A stretch of DNA of 64,000 nt from Aquimarina latercula DSM 2041 (GCF_000430645.1 NZ_KE387187.1:1-64000), one strand, 5' to 3'. Shown: positions 27,335-37,101, numbered from the stretch's first letter. The notes: a model not told the origin generated them from the letters alone. Numbers and translations: made by a program.

Positions 27335-29020
27335 ATGTTAAAAATGAAAAAAACACTTCTATTACTTATTGCTAGCTATTTAATTAGTTGTAGCAATGAC
27401 GATTCTACCACAACGAATCAAGCGCCAGCTAATTTTACGGTTACTACAGAAATAATAAATAATGATGTTACTATTTCTTGGACTGAAGCAACAGATCCAG
27501 AAGGAGAACAAGTTACTTATGAAGTTATATTAGACTCTGAAAGCATCAGCATTGATCAGGAAAGTACATCGTATCAAATAAATGATTTATCCTATGACAC
27601 TACTTACGAGGGAAGTATAATAGCTAGAGATGTTGATGGATTAACCACGACTAGTGATTTTAGCTTTAGCATTGGCGAAAAAAATAATACTCCTCCTACT
27701 GTTGAGCTTTTAGGCATAGATAATGGTGAAGTAATACAACAATTCACAGATATTACCCTAACCTGGAAAGGAATGGATCAAGAAAATGATCCATTAATAT
27801 ATACTGTAAGAATTGGGCCAAGTCCTGGTAGTCTACAGCAAATGGCATTTAATTATACAGAAGAAAACTATACTATAGATTATCTAACTACTGGAGAAAC
27901 CTATTATTGGCAGATAAGCGTATTTGATGGTTTGGTTAGAACCGATTCAGAGATTAAAGGCTTTAAGGTATATGAAAAAGTTTTTGAAGGAGACTATGAA
28001 ATTAATAATCCTCAAGAAATGGAAACATTTGCTAATGAAGGCTATACACAAATTACAGGCGATTTTTCTCTCATAGATTACGCTAATACTAATAGCGATG
28101 GATTACAATCACTTAACAAAATTGGTGGAAACCTTATCATACGCAGAACCAATTTACCGGATTTAAAAGGTTTTAAAAACTTAGAAATTATGGAAGGTCA
28201 TCTTTTAATTTCGAAGAATAACTTTATATCAAATTTAGAAGGTCTTGAGAGGATTAAAAAAATTGACAAGGGGCTTTTCATTCTCCGCAATGAACTGCTT
28301 TCTGACCTTCAAGGAATTGAAAATATTGGTCTTACTATAGATGGATATGTCAGTATTATTGAAAATAGTTCATTAAGCAATATGTCAATTCTTGAAAAAA
28401 TACGTACGATAAATGGTTACTTATGGATTCAAGGTAATCAAATAACCAACATTGAGTTCCCTAATTTAGAAGAAGTAAACGGAGAGGTTTTCAATAATGT
28501 CTATCATCAAATCGGAATAAAAATAGTCATTAATGGTAAGCTAAAAAAAATACAAATGCCAGCTTTGACAAAAGCTTCAAGAATAGAAATACGATCTAAT
28601 ATTCTTCTTACAGAAGTTACAATGAATAGTATAGCTACCATTGAAAACGAACTCTTAATTTCTAGTAACGGAAATTTAACTACAATTAATGACTTTCGTA
28701 ATTTAATAGGGAATAGCGCTAATTTTTCTCTGGAAATCAATGGAAATCGAAAATTAGAGAATATTACGCTCCCGAGTATTCATACTATTGACAAAATTTT
28801 AATAGAACAAAATGAAAAACTAGCAACCATCCAACTCAATAATTTGGAAAATGTAACTACTAGTTTTAGCATTCTAAATAATGAAATTCTTGAAGATTAC
28901 TGCAGTCTAGCGAGCTATGCAGTTAAAGCTCTAGAGGAACAAAAAGAAATCATTACTCAAGGAAATCTGTACAACCCAACTACAGCGATGATCGCTACTA
29001 GAGAAGGATGTAAACTATAA
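27335..29020 (+). CDS. Surface lipoprotein with fibronectin III-like and leucine-rich/receptor-L-like repeats
   Basis: A 561-residue protein; start at 27335 or at the internal ATG 27344 (MKKTLLLLIASYLISC), which gives a standard lipoprotein signal. Two fibronectin type III-like beta-sandwiches (about 30-112 and 118-212, both with YEV/YTV and TTYEGSI/GETYYWQISV strands) are followed by a solenoid (about 225-540). The solenoid is built of units like L-x-x-I-x-G-x-L-x-I, with NLEGLERIKKI and LQGIENI, similar to receptor L domains. Such solenoids bind proteins or sugars. Copy 2 of the palindrome lies just upstream, so it may be a target of the two-component system. It is 10 nt upstream of the next gene. 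Confidence 0.83.
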   Translation: MLKMKKTLLLLIASYLISCSNDDSTTTNQAPANFTVTTEIINNDVTISWTEATDPEGEQVTYEVILDSESISIDQESTSYQINDLSYDTTYEGSIIARDVDGLTTTSDFSFSIGEKNNTPPTVELLGIDNGEVIQQFTDITLTWKGMDQENDPLIYTVRIGPSPGSLQQMAFNYTEENYTIDYLTTGETYYWQISVFDGLVRTDSEIKGFKVYEKVFEGDYEINNPQEMETFANEGYTQITGDFSLIDYANTNSDGLQSLNKIGGNLIIRRTNLPDLKGFKNLEIMEGHLLISKNNFISNLEGLERIKKIDKGLFILRNELLSDLQGIENIGLTIDGYVSIIENSSLSNMSILEKIRTINGYLWIQGNQITNIEFPNLEEVNGEVFNNVYHQIGIKIVINGKLKKIQMPALTKASRIEIRSNILLTEVTMNSIATIENELLISSNGNLTTINDFRNLIGNSANFSLEINGNRKLENITLPSIHTIDKILIEQNEKLATIQLNNLENVTTSFSILNNEILEDYCSLASYAVKALEEQKEIITQGNLYNPTTAMIATREGCKL

Positions 29021-29030
29021 AAAAATAAAC

Positions 29031-29897
29031 ATGAAAAAACTTATATATATCATCATGATAATTTCTAGCAGCATATACGGTCAATTAACAGGTCGTGTGG
29101 AATACAAAGAAGAAGGAGTAACTTTTGACATCCCTACAAACTGGGTTGGACAAGAAGTAGAAGAAGTTTTTATTATGGGATCTCAGGAAGAAGCCGGCTT
29201 AGTAGCAATTACTACGCATCCCACTAGGAACTTAAAAGAGCTACAAGATAACATGAAATTAGGCTTACAAGAAGGAGGAGTTACACTTCGTCTAAAAAAC
29301 AACCTCAAAAAATTATCCGACACATCAGTAGAAGGTATTTATGAAGGTGTTATAGACAATCAAAAGGTACAAGGAAATGCTATTGGGCTATTAAATTCTT
29401 ATGGAGAAGGTATCGTCATATTTTCTTTAATAAGTCCAGATTTATTTTCTAATCGAACTTTACAAATAGGTAGAGAAGTAGCTAATAGTGTACGTTTTAA
29501 TACTCCTCAACCATCTAACAACTCTTCTAATGGTTTAAATGCAGCTCAAGTAACCAAAGATTTAGGAGGCAATAAACTAATTTACTCAGAAAGTTATTAT
29601 TCTAATACTCCTGGTGGAGGTGGTTATGAACGAAGCAAAGAAATTAATCTATGTCCTAATGGCGCATTTACGTATTACGGTAGCAGCTATCTAAATTTTA
29701 CAGATCCCAATTTTGATCCTTATAGAAAAAATGGCCAAAGTCACGGCACCTGGAAATTTATAGATCAAAACGGGAGCGTATATCTAAACTTAAATTACAG
29801 AAATGGTAGTAAAGAAAATCTTCTTGTGCGCTATAAAGACGACAAAACATTTCTTGATGGAGGCAGATATTATCTAGGTGATGTAACGTGTTATTAA
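29031..29897 (+). CDS. Secreted protein of unknown function
   Basis: A 288-residue protein with a signal peptide (to about IYGQ, residue 18). An N-terminal region (about 22-160) resembles PsbP/DUF1795-like alpha-beta folds: YKEEGVTFDIPTNWVGQEV, then EGIYEGVIDNQKVQGNAIGL. The C-terminal part (about 175-288) has the lipocalin-like Bacteroidota pattern with GGGGYERSKEINLCPNGAF, HGTWKFIDQNG and ending in RYYLGD. These resemblances are from pattern memory and not proven. It follows the solenoid lipoprotein by 10 nt, so they are probably made together, possibly under the NarL-type regulator. Confidence 0.75.
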   Translation: MKKLIYIIMIISSSIYGQLTGRVEYKEEGVTFDIPTNWVGQEVEEVFIMGSQEEAGLVAITTHPTRNLKELQDNMKLGLQEGGVTLRLKNNLKKLSDTSVEGIYEGVIDNQKVQGNAIGLLNSYGEGIVIFSLISPDLFSNRTLQIGREVANSVRFNTPQPSNNSSNGLNAAQVTKDLGGNKLIYSESYYSNTPGGGGYERSKEINLCPNGAFTYYGSSYLNFTDPNFDPYRKNGQSHGTWKFIDQNGSVYLNLNYRNGSKENLLVRYKDDKTFLDGGRYYLGDVTCY

Positions 29898-29993
29898 GAG
29901 ATTAAAAACATTTAACAAGATCAAATGCAACGTATTATTAAGATTTTAAGTCTTTTATGAAAAGATAATAACACATATATACCGTAATAAATT

Positions 29994-30025
29994 AAAAGTA
30001 TAATCGCATTGATTATACTTTTTTT
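29994..30025 (+). terminator. Terminator after the 29031-29897 gene
   Basis: AAAAGTATAATC (29994-30005) and GATTATACTTTT (30011-30022) form a perfect 12-bp stem with a 5-nt loop, followed by TTT. Confidence 0.85.
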
Positions 30026-30128
30026 ATTTAATAAAATATACAAGTATAAATTAACAAAATATTAATAAACAATCTATTTTTTCCCTTTGTCTTTAAAGTA
30101 ATTCACAACATAATTTAAACAAGACAAT

Positions 30129-30815
30129 ATGAAAACAACATTTTTACTTCTAATCGCAGCACTAACATTATCAACAACTTATGCCCAAGAAAATTCTTCA
30201 TTTGGATTTAAAAAGGGAGATATTACCATCTCTGGAACTATGAGTTATTCTTATCAAAACTCTGATTCTTTTAGAAATGATATAGATGGTAATGCATATC
30301 GATTCGAAACGAAAGGACATAATTTTAGCATCATCCCCGAAATAGGTTACTTCGTATCATCGCATTTTATGACCGGTTTAAAATTTGGATATATTAGTTC
30401 TAAAACAGAAAGCTTTGATAATGACCTTTATGATTACACATCTAAAGGAAGAGGATATAGCACTAGTCTTTTTGGAAGATACTATTTCACTCCTCAAAAA
30501 AGAGTTTCATTATTTATAGAGTTAGAAGCCGGTTACACAAAAAACACAATAGATTCTGATAGAGTATTTCAGGTTAATGATCTAACATCGTATACTAATA
30601 AAGTTCAAAATTATAGTGTAACAGCAGCTCCTGGAATAAATGTATTTATTAACAAAGATCTTTCTTTAACTTCTAGAATTGGTCGTATCGGATATTCGAA
30701 TATTAAAGACAATTTTAGTAACTCTAATGGAGATACGGGAACGAATAAAAGAGACAGTATTGATGCTAGTATTTCTTTAAATAACTTCTATTTTGGAGTA
30801 CTCTATAGAATATAA
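30129..30815 (+). CDS. Outer-membrane beta-barrel protein
   Basis: A 228-residue protein with a signal peptide (LSTTYAQ, about residue 20). Repeated amphipathic strands follow: GDITISGTMSYSYQN, FSIIPEIGYFVSSHFMTGLKFGYIS, YSTSLFGRYYFTPQKRVSLFIELEAGY and FYFGVLYRI at the end. This is the OmpA/porin-like 'outer membrane protein beta-barrel' pattern of about eight strands, with the last residue region aromatic as barrel assembly needs. No enzymatic motif. It lies between a terminator on its left and a bidirectional terminator on its right, so it is transcribed alone. Confidence 0.85.
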   Translation: MKTTFLLLIAALTLSTTYAQENSSFGFKKGDITISGTMSYSYQNSDSFRNDIDGNAYRFETKGHNFSIIPEIGYFVSSHFMTGLKFGYISSKTESFDNDLYDYTSKGRGYSTSLFGRYYFTPQKRVSLFIELEAGYTKNTIDSDRVFQVNDLTSYTNKVQNYSVTAAPGINVFINKDLSLTSRIGRIGYSNIKDNFSNSNGDTGTNKRDSIDASISLNNFYFGVLYRI

Positions 30816-30836
30816 GCTAGAAGCAATAATTCACAA

Positions 30837-30865
30837 AAAAACCGATACAACAAGTATCGGTTTTT
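30837..30865. terminator. Bidirectional terminator between the barrel gene and nqrF
   Basis: AAAAACCGATAC (30837-30848) and GTATCGGTTTTT (30854-30865) pair perfectly over 12 bp with a 5-nt loop and T-runs in both directions. It would end both the plus-strand barrel transcript and the minus-strand nqr operon. Confidence 0.88.
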
Positions 30866-30891
30866 ATTATTTAAAAGACATTATGCCTGTT

Positions 30892-32199
30892 TTATCCTCC
30901 AAAGTCATCAAATCTGATATTCTCATCAGGAATACCAAAATCTTCTCCCATTTTCTGAACAGCTTTGTTCATTAATGGAGGCCCACAGAAATATAATTCA
31001 ATATCTTCTGGAGATTCATGATGATTCAAATAATTATCGATTACACAATTATGTATGAATCCAACAAATCCATCTCCTTCGGCATCTATATCACTTTTCA
31101 CCTTCCAGTTATCTTCTTCTAAAGGCTCAGAAAGTGCTAAGTAGAATTTAAAATTAGGGAAGTTTTTCTCTAAATCATAGAAATGATCTAAGTAGAATAA
31201 CTCACGTTTAGAACGTCCACCATACCAATACGTAACTTTACGTCCTGTTTGTAATGTTCTAAATAAGTGATATAAATGAGAACGCATTGGTGCCATACCT
31301 GCACCACCACCTACATATAACATCTCAGCTTCGGACTCATTGATAAAAAATTCTCCATAAGGTCCAGAGATAGTTACTTTATCTCCTGGTTTTTGAGCAA
31401 AAATATATGAAGATGCCACACCAGGATTTACATCCATCCATCCATTTTTACTTCTATCCCAAGGTGGAGTAGCAATACGCACATTAAGCATAATCTCTCT
31501 TCCTTCTGCTGGGTAAGAAGCCATAGAATAAGCTCTTTCTACAGTTTCATTATTTTTCATTACTAATGGCCATAAACCAAACTTATCCCATTCTGCCTGA
31601 AACTTATCCGGTGTTTCATGTTCTTCTGGGTGTGCAGTAATATCAATATCAGAATATTTAATCTCGCATTGAGGAATTTCAATCTGAATATATCCACCAG
31701 CTTTATATCCCATATCTTCAGGAATCTCTACAACGAATTCCTTGATAAAAGATGCTACATTATAATTACGTACAACAGTAGCTTCCCATTTTTTAATTCC
31801 AAATACTTCTTCTGGAACCTCGATATTCATATCCTGTTTTACCTTCACCTGACAAGCTAAACGTGCTCCGTGTTGTAATTCCTTACGAGAAAAATGTGGC
31901 GTTTCTGTAGGCAATGCTTCTCCTCCACCTTCTAATACGTGGCACTCACATTGAATACAAGTTCCACCTCCACCACATGCAGATGGTAAAAATATTTTTT
32001 CATTTCCTAAAGTAGATAATAAAGTTCCTCCAGAAGCAACTTCAATCTCCTTTTCACCATTAATAGTAATTTTTACAGGTCCTGATGGTAATAATTTATC
32101 TTTTGCAAATAATAAAATCCCTACCAATACCAAAGTAAGTACCAAAAACGAAATAATGGTGATAGCGATTGTTCCAAGTGTTGACGCTAAAAATATCAT
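30892..32199 (-). CDS. nqrF: Na+-translocating NADH:quinone reductase subunit F
   Basis: A 435-residue subunit that takes electrons from NADH. An N-terminal transmembrane helix (about 10-32) is followed by a 2Fe-2S ferredoxin domain with Cys75, Cys81, Cys84 and Cys116 (SACGGGGTCIQC ... ARLACQ). FAD- and NADH-binding reductase domains come next (ERAYSMASYPAEG, VSGPYGEFF-like TISGPYGEFF, GGGAGMAPMRSHL, WYGGRSKRELFY, LYFCGPPLMN). It is the last gene of nqrABCDEF, and its stop lies just before a bidirectional terminator. Only 1 nt separates it from nqrE. Confidence 0.97.
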   Translation of the reverse strand: MIFLASTLGTIAITIISFLVLTLVLVGILLFAKDKLLPSGPVKITINGEKEIEVASGGTLLSTLGNEKIFLPSACGGGGTCIQCECHVLEGGGEALPTETPHFSRKELQHGARLACQVKVKQDMNIEVPEEVFGIKKWEATVVRNYNVASFIKEFVVEIPEDMGYKAGGYIQIEIPQCEIKYSDIDITAHPEEHETPDKFQAEWDKFGLWPLVMKNNETVERAYSMASYPAEGREIMLNVRIATPPWDRSKNGWMDVNPGVASSYIFAQKPGDKVTISGPYGEFFINESEAEMLYVGGGAGMAPMRSHLYHLFRTLQTGRKVTYWYGGRSKRELFYLDHFYDLEKNFPNFKFYLALSEPLEEDNWKVKSDIDAEGDGFVGFIHNCVIDNYLNHHESPEDIELYFCGPPLMNKAVQKMGEDFGIPDENIRFDDFGG

Positions 32200-32200
32200 A

Positions 32201-32914
32201 TTATTTAAGTGTTGAAACGTTAGTGTTTTCTGCTACTTCTTTAGCAGCTTTCTCTTCTATCTGAACAGTTTCCTGTTTCTTTGATTCCTCTTCATCTCCT
32301 CCTGTAAGCATTCCTCCGAAACTCATAAATCCAATTGCCATAAGTCCAGTTAGAATAAAAGTGATTCCTAATCCTCTTAATGGAGCAGGAACATTAGAGT
32401 ATCTAATCTTTTCTCTAATCGCAGCAATAGCAAGAATTGCTAAGAACCAACCAATTCCTGATCCAATTCCATATACCGCAGCATGAGAGATCGCTGGGAA
32501 TTCTTTTTGTTGCATAAACAATGATCCACCAAGGATTGCACAGTTTACTGCTATTAATGGTAAGAATATACCTAATGAGTTATATAAAGACGGTGAAAAC
32601 TTCTCAACAATAATTTCTACTAATTGTACCATCGTAGCAATCGTAGCAATAAAAAGGATAAATGTTAAGAAACTTAAATCATAATCTGCGTACTCAGGAC
32701 CTAACCATATTAAAGCACCTTCTCTAAGTATATACTTATCTAATAAAAAGTTTAAAGGTACTGTAATTGCTAAAACGAATATAACTGCAGCTCCTAGACC
32801 CACAGCAGTAGATACCTTTTTAGATACCGCAAGGTAAGAACACATTCCTAAGAAGAATGCGAATACCATGTTATCTATAAAGATCGCTTTTAAAAATAAT
32901 TCTAAATATTCCAT
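32201..32914 (-). CDS. nqrE: Na+-translocating NADH:quinone reductase subunit E
   Basis: A 237-residue integral membrane subunit with six predicted helices. NqrE and NqrD are related and form a membrane core with inverted topology and an iron centre held by cysteines. The conserved segments MVFAFFLGMCSYLAVSKKV and AVNCAILGGSLFMQ carry them (Cys25 and the Cys of NCAILGG). It is about 35 residues longer than typical NqrE because of a charged tail (GGDEEESKKQET ... STLK). The gene is fifth in nqrABCDEF. Confidence 0.96.
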   Translation of the reverse strand: MEYLELFLKAIFIDNMVFAFFLGMCSYLAVSKKVSTAVGLGAAVIFVLAITVPLNFLLDKYILREGALIWLGPEYADYDLSFLTFILFIATIATMVQLVEIIVEKFSPSLYNSLGIFLPLIAVNCAILGGSLFMQQKEFPAISHAAVYGIGSGIGWFLAILAIAAIREKIRYSNVPAPLRGLGITFILTGLMAIGFMSFGGMLTGGDEEESKKQETVQIEEKAAKEVAENTNVSTLK

Positions 32915-32972
32915 TTTTTATAATTTTTAAATTGCCAGTGGTAGCTTCATACCACCAACAATTGTGAACTTT

Positions 32973-33671
32973 CTAGTGATCTTCGATTAGTGCTTTATTT
33001 CTACTTCTCTGAATCCAAATAATGATCCCTACAGTTATCAAAGCCATTGGGGCTAATACCATAAAACCGTTATTTTCATAACCAAAAGCATACAATCCAG
33101 TTTTCTCTATTGGATCTCCCAATACTTTAGCACCGAACAATGTTCCTGATCCTAATAGCTCTCTGAAAAATGCTACAATTATCAATAAAACTCCATATCC
33201 AGCCGCATTACCTATACCATCTAGAAAAGATTTCCATGGTCCATTTCCTAAAGCAAAAGCCTCAAAACGTCCCATAATAATACAGTTGGTAATAATCAGA
33301 CCAATAAATACCGAAAGCTCCTTACTCAATGTATAAGCAAAAGCTTTTAATACTTGATCAACTACAATTACCAAAGCAGCTACTACTACTAACTGTACAA
33401 TAATTCTAATTTTTGACGGGATAATATTTCTCATTAATGAGATCACAACATTACCAATACCAAGTACAAAGATTACCGAGATAGCCATTACTATTGAAGG
33501 CTTTAACTGGGCAGTAATTGCAAGTGCAGAACAAATACCTAATACCTGGATAGTAATAGGGTTATTATCCGCTAGAGGATCTGTTAATAATTTCTTGTTT
33601 TTCTTCGAAAACAATGGCTCTTTAGGCTCTTTTACTTTAACTTCAACTTTTTCTTCTGTTACTTCAGCCAT
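32973..33671 (-). CDS. nqrD: Na+-translocating NADH:quinone reductase subunit D
   Basis: A 232-residue membrane subunit paired with NqrE. A charged N-terminal extension (MAEVTEEKVEVKVKEPKEP) precedes NPITIQVLGICSALAITAQL and six helices. The cysteine-bearing motifs are GICSALA and ITNCIIMGRFEAFALGN. It is about 20 residues longer than typical because of that extension. The gap of 58 nt to nqrE is the largest inside this operon. It starts 3 nt after nqrC. Confidence 0.96.
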   Translation of the reverse strand: MAEVTEEKVEVKVKEPKEPLFSKKNKKLLTDPLADNNPITIQVLGICSALAITAQLKPSIVMAISVIFVLGIGNVVISLMRNIIPSKIRIIVQLVVVAALVIVVDQVLKAFAYTLSKELSVFIGLIITNCIIMGRFEAFALGNGPWKSFLDGIGNAAGYGVLLIIVAFFRELLGSGTLFGAKVLGDPIEKTGLYAFGYENNGFMVLAPMALITVGIIIWIQRSRNKALIEDH

Positions 33672-33674
33672 TTG

Positions 33675-34430
33675 TTATTTTTTTAAAGTTTCGAAATAAG
33701 GTTGATACATCTTAATTCCTTTCTTCACCATTGCAGTTACACCATCTCCGGTAATTGTAGCTCCCGCCATAGCATCTACTGCATTATCATCTTTTCTTAC
33801 GTTTTTAGGATCTCCATTACCTTTCTTTACTGTAATTCCTTTATAATTTCCAGAAGCATCTAAAATACTCTCTCCAATAAAGTCATCTCTAAAATAAGCT
33901 TCTTTGATATTAGCTCCTAAACCAGGAGTCTCTCCTTTATGATCAAAAAAGGCACCTTTCACAGTTTTAAATTGTTTATCTAAAGAAACATATCCCCAGA
34001 TCGCATCCCATAGACCATTTCCTCTCATAGGCACAACATAAAACTCCTGACCGTCTTTTTTACCAATAAACAATGGCATTTTTCTCTCATAATTTGGATC
34101 CTGCTTTACCTTATCATTCTCCTTCTTCACTTCTATATTAAAAGCATCAGTTGTTTTCTTAGCAGAATTTCCAGTAATGATATATTGCTCATCTCCTACA
34201 TATTTATCAAACAATTCTTGTGCTTTTTCTGCAGGTACAAATTCGTTAGGATCTTCCGTATCCGAAATCCCCATTGCGAATAATATATTCTGCTGCTTTT
34301 CTGTGATTTTATTAGCTGTTATATTCGGTTTAAGTACCGAAGATATACCTGCTAATATAGAACCTACCACAACTACCATTGCAACTGCAAAGATAATTGT
34401 ATATGAATTTTTATCTGTATTAATCGCCAT
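33675..34430 (-). CDS. nqrC: Na+-translocating NADH:quinone reductase subunit C (covalent FMN)
   Basis: A 251-residue subunit with an N-terminal transmembrane helix (about 11-33) and a periplasmic FMN-binding domain. The FMN attachment threonine should be Thr225 in DAMAGATITGDG, the family's SGAT-like site; here the Ser is replaced by Ala (AGAT). ApbE, encoded at 21417-22412, would attach the flavin. Other family segments include GNGLWDAIWGYVSLD and GETPGLGANI. It lies between nqrB (2 nt) and nqrD (3 nt). Confidence 0.97.
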   Translation of the reverse strand: MAINTDKNSYTIIFAVAMVVVVGSILAGISSVLKPNITANKITEKQQNILFAMGISDTEDPNEFVPAEKAQELFDKYVGDEQYIITGNSAKKTTDAFNIEVKKENDKVKQDPNYERKMPLFIGKKDGQEFYVVPMRGNGLWDAIWGYVSLDKQFKTVKGAFFDHKGETPGLGANIKEAYFRDDFIGESILDASGNYKGITVKKGNGDPKNVRKDDNAVDAMAGATITGDGVTAMVKKGIKMYQPYFETLKK

Positions 34431-34432
34431 AA

Positions 34433-35677
34433 CTAAGCAGTTTTTAATTTTAGACGTTTCATTCTTTTCTTAACATTTCCTTGAACCACGTAATGGTCAA
34501 TTGTAGGTGCAAATACATTCATCAATAAAATTGCTAAAAACACACCTTCTGGATATGCCGGATTAAACACTCTAATTAATATTGAAATAAATCCAATCAA
34601 GAATCCGTAAATCCATTTTCCTTTATTGGTTTGAGAAGCTGTTACAGGATCTGTAGCCATAAAGACAATACCAAAAGCAATACCTCCTACTATTAAGTGT
34701 TTCCAGAACTCTAGATTCATTAATGCATAAAACTTACTAGATTCTGCTATCCAACCAGCATTGGTAACTCCATTAAAAATTAGTCCCATAACCAATGTTC
34801 CTAACACAGCACTCACCATAATTCTCCAGCTTCCAATTTTTGTAAAGATTAAGAAAGCAGCTCCTAACAATATCAATAATGCCGAAGTCTCTCCTACAGA
34901 ACCAGGAATAAATCCAAAAAATGCATCCATAACAGAATATGTAGCATCTCCAGAACCTAAAATATTTTTTCCTTGTGCTAATCCTCCCAAAACAGTCTCC
35001 CCAGAGATCGCATCTAACTGAGCACCTCCGGCAATTTCATTTGCTCTATCAACTGCTCCATGCACCCATACTTTATCCCCAGACATCCAAGTTGGATATG
35101 CAAAGAACAAAAAGGCTCTTATAGTTAATGCTGGATTTAAAATATTCATTCCAGTTCCTCCAAATACTTCTTTACCAATCACTACTCCAAAAATAACTGC
35201 TACAGCCAACATCCATAATGGGGTATCAACAGGAACGATTAATGGAACTAACATCCCGGTAACCAAATAGCCTTCTTCTACTTCGTGTCCTTTAATAACT
35301 GCAAATAAAAATTCTACAGCTAACCCCACTCCGTAAGAAACTACCACTAACGGTAACACTTTCCATAATCCGATTATCAAATTATCAAGTGACCAAAATG
35401 CAGCACTAAAAAAACCATTAGCAGCCGCTTCTATTTCACCCAACGCTAAATAATGCTGATAACCTGCGTTAAACATACCAAAAATTAAACATGGTACTAA
35501 CGACATGATTACAGTGTTCATGGTACGTTTTAAATCATCTGCTGCACGAACATGAGATCCAGAATGCGTAATCTCATTTGGCAGATATAAAAAAGTATGG
35601 AGTGCATTAAATGCAGGCGCCATCTTTTTATCTTTATACTTAAGTTTTAAGTTATGTAATTTACTCTTTAAACCCAT
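34433..35677 (-). CDS. nqrB: Na+-translocating NADH:quinone reductase subunit B (covalent FMN)
   Basis: A 414-residue membrane subunit with about ten helices. It binds riboflavin, carries covalent FMN and forms the sodium path. The likely FMN threonine is Thr228 in DAISGETVLGG, close to the canonical SGAT-type site. Family motifs include GGTGMNILNPALTIRAFLFFAYP, FIPGSVGETSALLILLG, FMATDPVTASQT and GNVKKRMKR (quoted in part). It overlaps nothing but is only 2-4 nt from its neighbours nqrA and nqrC, so translation is coupled. Confidence 0.97.
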   Translation of the reverse strand: MGLKSKLHNLKLKYKDKKMAPAFNALHTFLYLPNEITHSGSHVRAADDLKRTMNTVIMSLVPCLIFGMFNAGYQHYLALGEIEAAANGFFSAAFWSLDNLIIGLWKVLPLVVVSYGVGLAVEFLFAVIKGHEVEEGYLVTGMLVPLIVPVDTPLWMLAVAVIFGVVIGKEVFGGTGMNILNPALTIRAFLFFAYPTWMSGDKVWVHGAVDRANEIAGGAQLDAISGETVLGGLAQGKNILGSGDATYSVMDAFFGFIPGSVGETSALLILLGAAFLIFTKIGSWRIMVSAVLGTLVMGLIFNGVTNAGWIAESSKFYALMNLEFWKHLIVGGIAFGIVFMATDPVTASQTNKGKWIYGFLIGFISILIRVFNPAYPEGVFLAILLMNVFAPTIDHYVVQGNVKKRMKRLKLKTA

Positions 35678-35681
35678 GACC

Positions 35682-37034
35682 TTATCCTATTTCTTTTAAC
35701 ATTAAATCTAGTCCTTCTCTAATGATCTGCTGATGTGGTTGCTTAGAAACACATATAAACTCAGTCAATGCAAAATCCTCAGGAGCTACTTCATACATTC
35801 CTAATTGTTCCATAGCATCTAGATCGTTAACCGCACAAGCTTTTAAGATCTGCAATGGATAAATATCTAAAGGAAAAACAGTTTCATAATTACCGGTAAC
35901 TACAAAAGCTCTATGTTCACCGTTTGTATTGGTATTTAAATCATATTTTTTATTCGGAAATAACCAAGAAAAAGTCAACGCTCTAGACGGAGATATCTTA
36001 TTAAAAATTGGTTTATTCCATCCAAACAACTCATAATCATCACCTTCTGGAATCACAGTAATCATATCGTGATAAAATCCTAAATGACCATCAGGCTTTA
36101 CATTATCACCTGTAAGAACATTTCCGCTTATAACCCTAATATTATTATCTTTCACACCAGAATCATAAATAACAGAAGAAACTTCTGCACCGATTTTAGT
36201 TTTAAAATATTTTGGATTTTTTATTGAAGATCCAGCCAACGCAATGATACGTTCAGCGTTAAACTTACCAGTTAGTAACAATTCACCAATAACAACAAGA
36301 TCTTGTGGATTGACTACCCATACAACTTCTCCTTTATTTATCGGATCTACTTTTGCTATTTGTACTCCAACATTTCCAGCAGGATGAGGGCCACTTACAT
36401 TGTGTAAGGTAATATTATCCAACCCGTTAAAAGGTGAATTATCCTTTTTCCCCACAGACACGTGAACATCTCCTTCTGTTAACTTACTTAACGCAGTTAC
36501 TGCTGCTTGAAGCTCTTTATCTTTACCTGCTAATACGTGAGCTAGATCAGCTGCTAAAGGAGCTGTTGCATACGCAGATATAAAAATTGCTTTGGGAGCA
36601 ACATCAGGATTAGCTATAACGTCATATGGACGTTGTTTGATAAAAGGCCAACAACCTGAAGACAGCAAGTGAGATTTGATCTCATCTCCACTCATTGACT
36701 TTACATCCTTTGTTCCAAAGTCTGTAAATTGTTGCTCTTTATCTGCTAAAATTTTAAATGCTAATATTTTTCGTTTAGCACCGCGAACAATTTCCACAAC
36801 CTCCCCGCTTACTGGCGAAGGGAAAAGCATATTTTCATTAGATTTAGAATGGAATAAGGGTTCGCCGGCTTTAACTTCTGTACCCTGTTTGGCAATAACT
36901 TTTGGCACAATACCGTGAAAATCGTCAGGCTTAATTGCGTAAACATTACTTTTGGTAGCTTCTGCAGTAACTTTCTCTGCTTCGCCAACAAGCTTAATGT
37001 CCAAGCCCTTTCTGATACGAATGTCTTTTGACAT
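35682..37034 (-). CDS. nqrA: Na+-translocating NADH:quinone reductase subunit A
   Basis: A 450-residue peripheral subunit on the cytoplasmic side, and the first gene of the operon. The N-terminus MSKDIRIRKGLDIKLVG and segments KPDDFHGIVPKVI, CWPFIKQRPYD, DLVVIGELLLTGKF and CISANDLDAME-like KACAVNDLDAME fit the family; its length is normal. NqrA helps bind the quinone, here presumably menaquinone given menG at 55 kb. A near-consensus promoter lies 37-67 nt upstream. The operon order nqrABCDEF is intact and nothing is inserted. Confidence 0.96.
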   Translation of the reverse strand: MSKDIRIRKGLDIKLVGEAEKVTAEATKSNVYAIKPDDFHGIVPKVIAKQGTEVKAGEPLFHSKSNENMLFPSPVSGEVVEIVRGAKRKILAFKILADKEQQFTDFGTKDVKSMSGDEIKSHLLSSGCWPFIKQRPYDVIANPDVAPKAIFISAYATAPLAADLAHVLAGKDKELQAAVTALSKLTEGDVHVSVGKKDNSPFNGLDNITLHNVSGPHPAGNVGVQIAKVDPINKGEVVWVVNPQDLVVIGELLLTGKFNAERIIALAGSSIKNPKYFKTKIGAEVSSVIYDSGVKDNNIRVISGNVLTGDNVKPDGHLGFYHDMITVIPEGDDYELFGWNKPIFNKISPSRALTFSWLFPNKKYDLNTNTNGEHRAFVVTGNYETVFPLDIYPLQILKACAVNDLDAMEQLGMYEVAPEDFALTEFICVSKQPHQQIIREGLDLMLKEIG

Positions 37035-37070
37035 ATTTGTAGTCTATGTTAATTAACTAAAAAAATCGTG

Positions 37071-37101
37071 CAAATTTAATAATTAAAACACGTAAGTGAA
37101 A
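37071..37101 (-). promoter_or_regulatory. Putative promoter of nqrABCDEF
   Basis: On the minus strand TTTC (37101-37098) is followed after 19 nt by a perfect -7 box TAAATTTG (37078-37071). The predicted start is about 30 nt before the nqrA ATG. Confidence 0.6.

Noticed and set aside
30793..30975. Frame across the barrel-gene/nqrF junction
   Set aside because: It spans a bidirectional terminator and overlaps the 3' end of nqrF.
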